Of a stretch of 64,000 nucleotides of DNA, positions 1 through 8,256 are shown one piece after another; positions within the stretch are counted from its first letter, which is position 1; each line of letters starts with the position of its first letter. This stretch comes from JBGSUZ01 sp964404895 (GTDB taxonomy: Bacteria; Bacillota; Clostridia; Peptostreptococcales; Acidaminobacteraceae), in the NCBI GenBank assembly GCA_964404895.1, contig CAYOLV010000007.1, positions 1 to 64,000 of the forward strand, written 5' to 3'. The position numbers and the translations under genes were made by a program. Below the pieces are notes generated by a model that saw nothing but the letters and a program-made list of their open reading frames with translations, ran no database searches and had not been told where the DNA came from.

Positions 1-52
1 CAACTGACTTGTAATCAGTAGGTCGCGGGTTCGAGTCCCATCACCGGCTCCA
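1..52 (+). tRNA. tRNA-Thr(TGT), 5' end outside window
   Basis: The 3' two thirds of a tRNA. The anticodon arm has loop CTTGTAA (anticodon TGT, Thr), followed by a T arm with GGTTCGAGTCC and an encoded CCA. The D arm and 5' acceptor strand lie left of the window edge. It is the first visible member of a seven-gene tRNA array. Confidence 0.9.
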
Positions 53-72
53 TTTGTTTTTTTTGACATCAT

Positions 73-149
73 CGGGGTGTAGCGCAGCTTGGTAGCGCAT
101 CTGGTTTGGGACCAGAGGGCCGCGGGTTCAAATCCTGCCGCCCCGACCA
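73..149 (+). tRNA. tRNA-Pro(TGG)
   Basis: Complete cloverleaf. The acceptor strand CGGGGTG pairs with CGCCCCG before A-CCA. The anticodon loop TTTGGGA gives TGG (Pro). The T loop TTCAAAT is standard and CCA is encoded. Confidence 0.95.
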
Positions 150-175
150 TTTAATATTTTTAAGAGTTTTACTAA

Positions 176-249
176 GCGGGCGTAGCTCAGTGGTAGAGTT
201 CCGGCCTTCCAAGCCGGCTGCGAGGGTTCGATACCCTTCGCCCGCTCCA
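176..249 (+). tRNA. tRNA-Gly(TCC)
   Basis: Complete 74-nt tRNA. The acceptor GCGGGCG pairs with CGCCCGC, the anticodon stem CCGGC/GCCGG carries TCC (Gly), and CCA is encoded. Confidence 0.95.
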
Positions 250-253
250 TTAT

Positions 254-330
<77 letters not shown>

Positions 331-350
331 TTTTTTTATTTGTTTTACTC

Positions 351-439
351 GGAGGGGTACCGAAGCGGTCATAACGGGGCGGTCTTGAAAACCGTTAGGT
401 GTCAAAGCCACGTGGGTTCGAATCCCACCCCCTCCGCCA
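351..439 (+). tRNA. tRNA-Ser(TGA)
   Basis: Class II tRNA of 89 nt with a long variable arm. The acceptor GGAGGGG pairs with CCCTCC, the anticodon is TGA (Ser), and CCA is encoded. Confidence 0.95.
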
Positions 440-452
440 TAAAGCTTTTTGG

Positions 453-529
453 GGGCCTTTAGCTCAGTTGGTTAGAGCATCCGGCTCATAACCGGCAGGT
501 CTAGGGTTCGAGTCCCTGAAGGCCCACCA
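453..529 (+). tRNA. tRNA with CAT anticodon (elongator Met or Ile2)
   Basis: Complete 77-nt tRNA. The acceptor GGGCCTT pairs with AAGGCCC and the anticodon loop is CTCATAA. The body resembles both clostridial elongator Met and the TilS-modified Ile2 tRNA. The first acceptor pair is G-C, so it is not an initiator. The sequence alone does not let me choose between Met and Ile2. Confidence 0.9.
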
Positions 530-568
530 CTTCAAAAGGTTGGCTACAAAATTAAGTAATATTAGCAT

Positions 569-644
569 GCCCAGATAGCTCAGTCGGTAGAGCAAGGGAC
601 TGAAAATCCCTGTGTCGACGGTTCGATTCCGCCTCTGGGCACCA
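569..644 (+). tRNA. tRNA-Phe(GAA)
   Basis: Complete 76-nt tRNA. The acceptor GCCCAGA pairs with TCTGGGC, the anticodon loop CTGAAAA gives GAA (Phe), and CCA is encoded. It is the last gene of the array and is followed at once by a terminator. Confidence 0.95.
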
Positions 645-655
645 ATTTTTTAAAA

Positions 656-683
656 AAAAGACTTACTTCGGTAGGTCTTTTTT
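656..683 (+). terminator. Intrinsic terminator of the tRNA array
   Basis: An 11-bp hairpin (AAAAGACTTAC and GTAGGTCTTTT, one G-T pair) closed by a stable TTCG tetraloop, running into a T tract. It ends the tRNA transcript 12 nt after the tRNA-Phe CCA. Confidence 0.9.
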
Positions 684-760
684 GTTACTCTAAAAGGTAA
701 TGATTGTTTATAAATTTTTTAAAGTTTAATTTAAGATAATCTAATTTGAGGTAGTATAAA

Positions 761-2074
761 ATGAGGGAAGGTGAGAAAATGAAGATTTGTAATAGTCAGG
801 ACAGCTATGAAATTTATTTTACTTCCAATCAATTCTTTAAAAACTCAAATTCGGAGTATGAGCAGACGGAGCTTAAGAACTATTTTATGCCTTGGATAAA
901 TAACCATCCCAACTGCAATAAGGTTCTAATTGTTTCGGACAAAAATATTGAGTTCTATCAACAAAGCATACTTAATCATATAGTTGAAACTTTTCGACAA
1001 TTAAATCTTCAGGTAGATCTTTGGATTCTTGAACCTGGTGAAGAGAGTAAGTCATTAAAGACTGCTGAAAAAATTTGGCAGTACATGGCAGAACATACAT
1101 ACAGCAGATTCGACCTTATGGTTGCTTTGGGCGGGGGCGTCGTCGGTGATTTGACTGGTTTTTGTGCCTCTTCTTATATGCGAGGCATTTCTTTAATTCA
1201 GATACCAACTACTTTACTGTCGCAAATTGATAGCAGTATCGGTGGTAAAGTGGCTATTAATCTTCCTCAGGGGAAAAATCTGGTAGGGGCATTCTATAAT
1301 CCGGAATTAGTAATCATACATTCTGGGTTTTTAAGCACCCTTTCAGATGAGGTAGTTTCAGATGGGCTTGGCGAAATGATAAAGTATGCATATTTGGGAA
1401 ATCCTGAATTGTTGGTGACACTTGACTACTTTAATAATTTAACAGGTTTCAAAAAGGGGCTAGAAAAGGAAACTGACATAATTGAAAATATGGTCAGGAT
1501 TTGTTTAAGAACAAAAAAGATTATTGTAGAAAATGACTTTAAAGAAAATAGCATTAGAAAATACTTAAATTTGGGACATACCATTGGACATAGCATTGAA
1601 AGCTCTAGAAATTATGAAATGAGTCATGGCCATTGTGTTGCTAACGGTTGCTTATGGGTGATGAAGCTCGTTGGATTATCTCAAGCGGTGAGAACTCTAA
1701 CTGAGTTAATGTATCGATTTGAAATACCTGTTATTGAGACTTTAAATATTTCGGAAATTATGTTGTATCTTAAAAGAGATAAAAAAGCTGAGGGAGATGG
1801 GGTATGCTTTGTAATCCCCAACGGTGCTACCGAAATGCAGTTAAGCTATTATAAAAGTGAAGAAACTGGGATAATGGATTTTATAATGAGAAATCATAAG
1901 CTTAAAGAAGGTTTATCAGATTCAGAATGGTTAGAATCAATTGAAAAGAGTGTTGCCCTTAAATGGATCTCATTTGATGAAATTGAAGATAAATTGAAGC
2001 AATTAAATGAGGTTCACTTAGATAAATTACTTGAAAGTAATCTTGAAATATCAATTGAGGAAGGACGGTCATAA
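761..2074 (+). CDS. aroB: 3-dehydroquinate synthase with C-terminal extension
   Basis: Second step of the shikimate pathway: converts DAHP to 3-dehydroquinate using NAD and a divalent metal. The nucleotide-binding stretch LGGGVVGDLTGF lies near residue 123. The usual metal ligands are present in GLGEMIKYA, LGHTIGHSIE and SHGH. AroB proteins are usually 350-370 residues. This one has 437, the surplus being a charged, helix-rich tail after about residue 365 with no domain I recognise. The start is uncertain: ATG 761 has GAGGT upstream, while ATG 779, six codons later, has GGAAGGTGAG at good spacing. The gene opens an aroB-aroA-aroC-aroQ operon and its stop overlaps the aroA start by one base. 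Identity is secure; the tail is unexplained. Confidence 0.93.
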   Translation: MREGEKMKICNSQDSYEIYFTSNQFFKNSNSEYEQTELKNYFMPWINNHPNCNKVLIVSDKNIEFYQQSILNHIVETFRQLNLQVDLWILEPGEESKSLKTAEKIWQYMAEHTYSRFDLMVALGGGVVGDLTGFCASSYMRGISLIQIPTTLLSQIDSSIGGKVAINLPQGKNLVGAFYNPELVIIHSGFLSTLSDEVVSDGLGEMIKYAYLGNPELLVTLDYFNNLTGFKKGLEKETDIIENMVRICLRTKKIIVENDFKENSIRKYLNLGHTIGHSIESSRNYEMSHGHCVANGCLWVMKLVGLSQAVRTLTELMYRFEIPVIETLNISEIMLYLKRDKKAEGDGVCFVIPNGATEMQLSYYKSEETGIMDFIMRNHKLKEGLSDSEWLESIEKSVALKWISFDEIEDKLKQLNEVHLDKLLESNLEISIEEGRS

Positions 2075-3447
2075 TGATAATAAAACCTTCAGTTATTCAA
2101 GGAGCAGTGAGAGTCCCTTCTTCAAAAAGTATTGGACATCGACTTTTAATCTGTGCAGCATTGGCTGATGGGGTTAGTGAAGTTCATCAGTTGACAATGA
2201 GCAAAGACATACAAGCGACGCTTAATGTATTAAGAGCTTTAGGGGCGGAAATTCAGCGAGTTGAGACAACGGGTACAGATGCGGATCATATGCTTGAATC
2301 TTATTGTATCAGAGGGGTAAAAAAACATAATAGATTAAGTGGAACAAAGCATATTATTGATAAAGATAGTCAAGATAGTGATAAAAATGAGGATGTCCAA
2401 AAAAAGTGCGTTGAAATTAACTGTTCAGAATCTGGTTCCACATTACGATTTTTTATTCCGGTAGGACTTGCCCTTGAAGATGACTTAAGTTTTAATGGAG
2501 AGGGGCGCCTTAAAGTCCGCCCAATAGATGAGTATTTCCCGATTTTTGAGAAGTGTCAAATTAAGATGACCTATTCAGGTGAGTTGCCACTGAGAGTGGT
2601 AGGAAGACTGAAGCCTGATAAGTATGAGTTGTCTGGATCGGTCAGTTCTCAATATACTACAGGTATGCTGTTGGCAGCTCCCCTACTTGAGGGTAATACC
2701 GAAATATACATTCAAGGCAACATGGAATCTAAAGGATATATTGATTTGACTATAGATTGTATGGAAAAATTCGGGATCCATGTTCAACGTGAAGGCTATA
2801 ATCGCTTCATAATAGACGAGAGGGAACAATACAGTCCGACTCAGGTTAACGTGGAAGGGGACTTCTCGCAAGCGGCATTTTGGATTGCAGCGGGTTTAAT
2901 AGGAACAAAAATCATTGAAATAGCTGGATTAAATCCTAATACAGTTCAAGGCGACAGCGCAATCATTCATTGGGTAACAGAAATGGGCGGCATTGTTGAG
3001 TGGCATGGGGAGACGCTAAAGGCATTTCCATCGCAAACAAGAGGGGTAGAAATAGATGCTTCTCAATGCCCAGATTTGGTGCCAATATTATGCGTTTTGG
3101 CAAGTCAAAGTATTGGTGAGACGAGAATTATAAATGGCCAAAGGCTGCGTGTCAAAGAATCAGATCGCATAAAGTCAACGGTTAGCGAACTTGCTAAACT
3201 GGGCGCTGACATTGTTGAAACTGATGATGGGATGATTATTCAAGGAAAGAGCCAACTGAAAGGTGGATGTGAAATTTTTGGATGGAACGATCACCGAATT
3301 GTGATGGCTATGACTGTGGCGGCTACTGTCTGCATGGAACCAATTATTATAGAGGGGCATAAGGCTGTGGATAAGTCTTACCCTGAATTTTTCAATGATT
3401 TTCAGAAATTAGGCGGTGTTATTGAAGAAATCAACATAGGGAAGTGA
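2074..3447 (+). CDS. aroA: 3-phosphoshikimate 1-carboxyvinyltransferase (EPSP synthase)
   Basis: Joins phosphoenolpyruvate to shikimate-3-phosphate. Family signatures seen are VPSSKSIGHRLLI at the N-terminus, SESGSTLRF (the LGNAGTxxR region), a central GDFSQAAFW, RVKESDR, and DKSYPEFF near the C-terminus. At 457 residues it is somewhat longer than the usual 425-430. The excess is mostly a hydrophilic, Lys/Asp-rich insertion of about 30 residues (around 78-110) just before SESGSTLRF. The start ATG overlaps the aroB stop (TAATG), implying translational coupling. Confidence 0.95.
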   Translation: MIIKPSVIQGAVRVPSSKSIGHRLLICAALADGVSEVHQLTMSKDIQATLNVLRALGAEIQRVETTGTDADHMLESYCIRGVKKHNRLSGTKHIIDKDSQDSDKNEDVQKKCVEINCSESGSTLRFFIPVGLALEDDLSFNGEGRLKVRPIDEYFPIFEKCQIKMTYSGELPLRVVGRLKPDKYELSGSVSSQYTTGMLLAAPLLEGNTEIYIQGNMESKGYIDLTIDCMEKFGIHVQREGYNRFIIDEREQYSPTQVNVEGDFSQAAFWIAAGLIGTKIIEIAGLNPNTVQGDSAIIHWVTEMGGIVEWHGETLKAFPSQTRGVEIDASQCPDLVPILCVLASQSIGETRIINGQRLRVKESDRIKSTVSELAKLGADIVETDDGMIIQGKSQLKGGCEIFGWNDHRIVMAMTVAATVCMEPIIIEGHKAVDKSYPEFFNDFQKLGGVIEEINIGK

Positions 3448-3453
3448 TGGAAT

Positions 3454-4524
3454 TTGGGAAGTGTATTTGGCAAAAATGTTAAGCTAACTATTTTTGGTGA
3501 ATCTCATGGTGCAGGAGTAGGTGCTGTGATTGATGGGTTCCCAGCTGGGGTATTGATTGATGAAGTCGCAATCCGTAGAGAACTTGACCGAAGACGTCCA
3601 GGGCAGAACGCTTGGAGCACACCGCGAAATGAAAGCGATTTACCACAAATCATTAGCGGTATTTATAAAGGACACTCAACGGGTTCTCCTATTGCAGTTT
3701 TATTTAAAAATCAGGACACAAAAAGTTCAGATTATGAAATGAATGAAATTCATGATAGACCTTCTCATGGAGATTATACAGGCAGATTAAAGTATAAAGG
3801 ATTTAATGACCCAAGAGGAGGCGGGCACTTTTCTGGAAGGTTGACCACAGGAATTGTCTATGCAGGAAGTTTGGCTCGACAAGTGTTGGCAAGTGACTAC
3901 GGTATAATGATTAAAGGACACATCAGTCAAGTCGGCAAGGTCAAAGATACCAATATAGAAGAAGCCATTGAAAAAGACTTATCGCTCCAGTCTGAGTTTC
4001 CAATGTATGATGATTCCAGTGCACAACAAGCTATGGCACTTATAGAACAAGCGAGAAAAAATCAGAATTCTATTGGTGCGAAGATATCTGTGGCTGTGCT
4101 TGGAATGCCTGTAGGTTATGGAAATCCTATATTTGATAATGTGGAAAGCCAGATTTCAAGTGCTTTGTTTGGGATTCCTGGAGTGAAAGGCGTTTCTTTT
4201 GGTGCGGGTTTTGATATGGTTGAAATGTATGGCTCTGAAGCCAATGATTGTTTTGTTTCACATGATGGAAATGTGGTTACAGAAACTAATCACAGCGGGG
4301 GCATCAATGGTGGCATAAGTAATGGCATGCCAATTACTGTTCATGTGGCACTTAGACCAACACCTTCGATTGGAAGGGCTCAGGATACTTTAAAAGGCAA
4401 TGGAGATATGGGGGTTTTGAATATTAAAGGTAGGCATGACCCTTGTATCGGACCAAGAGCATTGCCTGTGGTGGAAGCGATGTTGGCATTTGCTTTATTG
4501 GATATGATTAGGGGACAAAGTTAA
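3454..4524 (+). CDS. aroC: Chorismate synthase
   Basis: FMN-dependent anti-elimination of EPSP to chorismate, the branch point for aromatic amino acids and folate. The 356-residue length is normal. Signatures are FGESHGAGVG near the start, GGGHFSGRLTTG (FMN site), GGISNGMPI and RHDPCIGPRA. The start is TTG at 3454, preceded by AGGGAAGTGATGG; the reading frame has no better ATG that keeps the conserved N-terminus. It sits 6 nt after aroA and overlaps aroQ by one base. Confidence 0.96.
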   Translation: MGSVFGKNVKLTIFGESHGAGVGAVIDGFPAGVLIDEVAIRRELDRRRPGQNAWSTPRNESDLPQIISGIYKGHSTGSPIAVLFKNQDTKSSDYEMNEIHDRPSHGDYTGRLKYKGFNDPRGGGHFSGRLTTGIVYAGSLARQVLASDYGIMIKGHISQVGKVKDTNIEEAIEKDLSLQSEFPMYDDSSAQQAMALIEQARKNQNSIGAKISVAVLGMPVGYGNPIFDNVESQISSALFGIPGVKGVSFGAGFDMVEMYGSEANDCFVSHDGNVVTETNHSGGINGGISNGMPITVHVALRPTPSIGRAQDTLKGNGDMGVLNIKGRHDPCIGPRALPVVEAMLAFALLDMIRGQS

Positions 4525-4847
4525 TGGGAGTCAGCAGACATAAAGGAATGAGTGAGCCGATGGTAGATAATGAAGAACTTCTTAAATTGAGAAATGAAAT
4601 AGATTTAATTGACCGAGAACTGCTGGGGCTAATTTCAAAGCGATTTGACTGCGCCATAAAAATTGCCAAAATAAAAGAATCTGAAGGTCTTGAAATTTAT
4701 GATCCCAATAGAGAAGCGTATATTTTAAGGCGATTGAGTATGCAACTTGGAGAAAATGAATCTCTTTTCGAGATTGTATCTGTCTTTGAAAGCATATTGG
4801 GTTTAAGTAAAAAGGCTCAGAAAAAGGCATTGGAAAGAGAAAAATAA
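4524..4847 (+). CDS. aroQ: Chorismate mutase, AroQ class
   Basis: Converts chorismate to prephenate for Phe/Tyr synthesis. The core reads LRNEIDLIDRELLGLISKRF, then IAKIKE and DPNRE, the normal AroQ helical pattern with the Arg/Lys residues that hold the substrate. At 107 residues it is a free-standing, single-domain mutase. The start ATG overlaps the aroC stop; in-frame ATGs at 4548 and 4560 are possible alternatives because the family core begins after them. It is the last gene of the aro operon. aroD, aroE and aroK are not in this window. Confidence 0.9.
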   Translation: MGVSRHKGMSEPMVDNEELLKLRNEIDLIDRELLGLISKRFDCAIKIAKIKESEGLEIYDPNREAYILRRLSMQLGENESLFEIVSVFESILGLSKKAQKKALEREK

Positions 4848-4913
4848 AATAATAGAAAAATTTGAAGAGAAGTCAAAAGAATAAAGACTGCGATGAAATG
4901 ATATAGATACTAT

Positions 4914-4953
4914 AAAAGACTGAAAGTCATTTAAGAAGGACTCTCAGTCTTTT
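4914..4953 (+). terminator. Terminator of the aro operon
   Basis: Hairpin AAAAGACTGA with TCAGTCTTTT, extended by AGTC/GACT after one mismatch, ending in T residues. Its A/T flanks could also serve the convergent transporter gene on the minus strand. Confidence 0.85.
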
Positions 4954-5002
4954 ACTATTTTTGATTCAAGTAAATCCTTTTTAGACAGAGACAAGTGTCT
5001 AG

Positions 5003-5968
5003 CTAAGCTGCTTTTTTTCGATCATTTAGATTGACTAAGATAATGCCTCCAATTGTGAGACATAGAGCTACCCAAGTCATACCGGTAATAGATTCACCTG
5101 CGATAAAGAGGGCGGATAACAGACTTCCCCAAAGTGGGGTTTCAAACTTAAAAATGGAGACCTTACTGACCTTATTGTGCTTGAGAAGTACATACCATAA
5201 GGTATAGGCAGCTCCAGAAATGAATGCTAACCATAAAAAGATAGGAAAACTGGATAGATTGAAATGAATCTGATTCCCTTTGGCAAGGGGTAGAGATGCC
5301 AAGATCATAATCAGTGAGCCGAACAACATTTGATATGCATTACACTTGACCGGATTGATATCTGCGCTGGTTTCCTTAGCATAGATGCTGGCAGCGGCTC
5401 CTACCAACGATGAAATGATGAGAACACCTTCTCCAAAGAAAGTAAATTGGCTTTGGAAACCATCTTTACCAAAATTCATAAAGATGACACCAGAAAATCC
5501 GATGACAAGACCGAGTATTTTATTTAAGGTCAATTTATCGTCTTTATAATAGAAATGGGGCAAGATTAGGGAGAAGAAGGTGCCTGTTGCTGTCAGAATG
5601 GATCCGATGACCCCGGTGGTATTGCCTATGCCAACATAGAAGAATATGTATTGGATAGTGGTCTGGAAGATTCCTAAAGTGAGTAGGGGGAACAAGTCTG
5701 ATCGCTTTAGTTTCCAATCCATTCGAGTTAGGATCATAAAGCTGAAAATTAGAAGTGAAGCTAGGAAAAAGCGATAGCCTGCAAATTGCATTTTGACAGC
5801 CCAAGGGCTATCGGCGATTCCAAGGAGTCCATAGCTCACTTTTAAAGAGGGAAAAGCACTACCCCATAGAAAACAAGAACAGGTAGCCAATATGGCAATG
5901 ACAACTGGTTTTTGGAAAATGCTCACTTTGAGTGGTGTTTGAATTTGTTGGGCGGTATGTGGTTTCAT
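5003..5968 (-). CDS. EamA/DMT-family transporter
   Basis: A 321-residue very hydrophobic protein with about ten predicted membrane spans in two similar halves, the layout of EamA (drug/metabolite transporter) proteins. The first half has ATCSCFLWGSAFPSLK, typical of the family start; a second EamA repeat begins near residue 190. Substrate cannot be told from sequence. The start ATG is preceded by GGAG on the minus strand. It stands alone, convergent with the aro operon and divergent from cdaA. Confidence 0.85.
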   Translation of the reverse strand: MKPHTAQQIQTPLKVSIFQKPVVIAILATCSCFLWGSAFPSLKVSYGLLGIADSPWAVKMQFAGYRFFLASLLIFSFMILTRMDWKLKRSDLFPLLTLGIFQTTIQYIFFYVGIGNTTGVIGSILTATGTFFSLILPHFYYKDDKLTLNKILGLVIGFSGVIFMNFGKDGFQSQFTFFGEGVLIISSLVGAAASIYAKETSADINPVKCNAYQMLFGSLIMILASLPLAKGNQIHFNLSSFPIFLWLAFISGAAYTLWYVLLKHNKVSKVSIFKFETPLWGSLLSALFIAGESITGMTWVALCLTIGGIILVNLNDRKKAA

Positions 5969-6105
5969 AAGAGCTCCAATCTATAAGGACTCATAAGGGA
6001 TGAGTCTATGGGAATCTGGGTGATAAAGTAACGATAAAGCCTAGTCTATCATATCAAATTATTTCGAGATGCGAAACATCTGGATTTTTGTAACGGATTT
6101 TAAAC

Positions 6106-6133
6106 TTGTCATTCCTTGTAATTGGTTTATAGT
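6106..6133 (+). promoter_or_regulatory. Possible sigma-A promoter for cdaA-cdaR
   Basis: -35 TTGTCA and -10 TATAGT separated by 16 bp, ending about 40 nt before the cdaA start. A moderate match only. Confidence 0.4.
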
Positions 6134-6173
6134 ATAAGATGGAAGGTATAGGAATAGAAACGAGGTGTTTATA

Positions 6174-7007
6174 TTGGATTTGATTATGTGGATGGTTTCT
6201 AATGTAAGAATCATGGATGTTATTGACATTTTGATTGTTGCATTTGTATTTTATAAAATCTTAATGCTCATTAAGGAAACACGGGCGGAACAGCTGATCA
6301 AGGGCTTGATTATTTTATTAGTCATGTTGAAACTATCAGAATGGGCTAAACTCTATGTGGTACATTATATTCTAATGAACACAATGACTTTAGGTGTAGT
6401 AGCGCTTCTCATCGTATTCCAGCCGGAACTTAGACGAGCATTGGAGTACATAGGCCGTTCCAAGTTTCTTTCAAAGGGGATGGAATCTACGGATGAAGGG
6501 TTTAATAACTTGGTGACAAACTTGGTTAATGCGGTTGCCAGTCTTTCTAGAGAAAAAATTGGTGCGCTGATTGTCATTGAAAGAGAAACGGGCTTGAATG
6601 AAATTGTTCAAACGGGTGTAAAGATAGATGGGCATATTTCTTCTGGACTGTTAATTAACATATTTATACCGAATACCCCTTTACACGATGGTGCAGTAAT
6701 TATCAGAGGGGATCGAATTATGGCGGCGGGCTGTTTCTTGCCTCTTTCTGAAACACAGAGCATCAGCAAAGAGCTTGGAACGAGACATCGTGCTGCAATT
6801 GGTATTGCGGAACAGTCGGATGCCATGGTCATTATAGTTTCAGAGGAAACGGGTACGATTTCAGTCGCGATGAATGGTAAGTTGACCAGACATTTAGACA
6901 ACAACGGCTTAACTAATGTCATCCGTAAAGGATTCACATCAGATCAACCCAAACCGCTAATCAAAAAGAGGTGGATATTCAAAGATGATGTCGCTAAAAA
7001 AGATTGA
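6174..7007 (+). CDS. cdaA: Diadenylate cyclase CdaA
   Basis: Membrane-bound enzyme that condenses two ATP into cyclic di-AMP, an essential signal for potassium and cell-wall balance in Bacillota. It has three N-terminal membrane helices and then a DAC domain with both catalytic motifs, LHDGAVII (DGA) and GTRHRAAIG (RHR). TTG 6174 is chosen because GAGGTG (6162-6167) is a ribosome site 6 nt before it. The upstream in-frame GTG at 6165 is part of that site. The result is 277 residues, the family size. The following cdaR overlaps its end by about 20 nt, the normal cdaA-cdaR pairing. Confidence 0.95.
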   Translation: MDLIMWMVSNVRIMDVIDILIVAFVFYKILMLIKETRAEQLIKGLIILLVMLKLSEWAKLYVVHYILMNTMTLGVVALLIVFQPELRRALEYIGRSKFLSKGMESTDEGFNNLVTNLVNAVASLSREKIGALIVIERETGLNEIVQTGVKIDGHISSGLLINIFIPNTPLHDGAVIIRGDRIMAAGCFLPLSETQSISKELGTRHRAAIGIAEQSDAMVIIVSEETGTISVAMNGKLTRHLDNNGLTNVIRKGFTSDQPKPLIKKRWIFKDDVAKKD

Positions 7008-8244
7008 TATTTATAAACATAAATTTAACGAGAGCAACTTCAAGAAAAAAACTATGCCCAAAATTTTGTCGTTGATGTTTGCAATCATTTTTTGGCTCTA
7101 TGTCATGGATCAGGTCAATCCTGAAATGGTGAGAACAATACCGAACTTATCCGTAGAAATTCTAAATGAAGAGGGTATTCAAAGCGGCGGGTACATGGTA
7201 CTTGAAGAAAATGTACCTACAGTTTCTGTAAAGATAAAAGGTAGACGTAAGGCCGTTATGAACATCAAACCTGAAGACATTATTCTCTCTGCAGATGTAA
7301 AAGACTTCCACAAAGGTGTCAATTATTTTCCGATTTTAAAGAAGATTTTTTCCGATAACGTCACTATTGAAGACTTGTCTGAGAATCGAATTCAAATGAC
7401 AGTGGATCGCTTGACGGAATCGACTAGAGAAATTCAAATAAAGACAACAGGTAAACTGAACGAAGGCGAAAGCTTGGGAGACATTAAACTGTCTCCAGAG
7501 CATGTTGTGATTAAAGGTCCTGAAAACAGTGTGAAATTGGTAACCGATGTTATTGGTGAATTGGATTTAAGTACGGTTCAAAACAACGCGGTGGCCAATA
7601 TAGAGTTGAAAGCGCTAGACAAGAACGGTCAAATTGTAAAAGAGGTCACACTAAGTACTTTGAGCGTTTCGGCGACTTTAGGAGTTTTGAAAGAAAATTC
7701 AGCTGAAGTAGAAGCTACATTGGTGGGAAGTGTGCCAAATGGTTATAAAATTACTCAAATAGATATTTTGCCTAAAACAGTTTCTTTAAAAGGAAAAGCC
7801 GAAAATTTTGTCATGGCCAGTATAATCAAAACAAAAGGTATTAATTTGGATGGGATTACCACCAGTCAAGACATTAACGTAGCGTTGGACATCCCTGCTG
7901 GAAGTGATTATGTAGATTTGCCTAAAACGGTAACCGTCCAGTTGACTGTGGAGAAAATTGAAGAAAAAGAAATGGTCTTTGCTGCCAGCCAAATAAAGTG
8001 GTTAAATATACCTGCAGGAATGACTGTGAACTTGTCTGATCCTGAGCGGCGCATAACTGTAAAAATTAAGGCGGTAACGTCTGTACTGAATCAAATAAAA
8101 GAAACGGATCTCCAAATTGACGGAGACGCAGGTGATTTAAGAGAGGGGACTCAAAAAATTAAAATTGAGGGTTCTTGCAGCCAGGAAGTTGAGTCGATCA
8201 TAATTGTTCCTGGTACAATTGATGTAGAAGGTATAAAAAATTAG
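6985..8244 (+). CDS. cdaR: CdaR, YbbR-domain regulator of CdaA
   Basis: A 419-residue protein with one membrane span near residues 25-45 and an extracytoplasmic part made of about four YbbR-type beta repeats. In Bacillota this protein binds CdaA and modulates c-di-AMP output. The gene begins inside the end of cdaA. Two adjacent ATGs (6985, 6988) are possible. In many relatives glmM follows directly; here a sigma-54 activator follows after 12 nt. Confidence 0.9.
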   Translation: MMSLKKIDIYKHKFNESNFKKKTMPKILSLMFAIIFWLYVMDQVNPEMVRTIPNLSVEILNEEGIQSGGYMVLEENVPTVSVKIKGRRKAVMNIKPEDIILSADVKDFHKGVNYFPILKKIFSDNVTIEDLSENRIQMTVDRLTESTREIQIKTTGKLNEGESLGDIKLSPEHVVIKGPENSVKLVTDVIGELDLSTVQNNAVANIELKALDKNGQIVKEVTLSTLSVSATLGVLKENSAEVEATLVGSVPNGYKITQIDILPKTVSLKGKAENFVMASIIKTKGINLDGITTSQDINVALDIPAGSDYVDLPKTVTVQLTVEKIEEKEMVFAASQIKWLNIPAGMTVNLSDPERRITVKIKAVTSVLNQIKETDLQIDGDAGDLREGTQKIKIEGSCSQEVESIIIVPGTIDVEGIKN

Positions 8245-8256
8245 AGGAGACACAGC

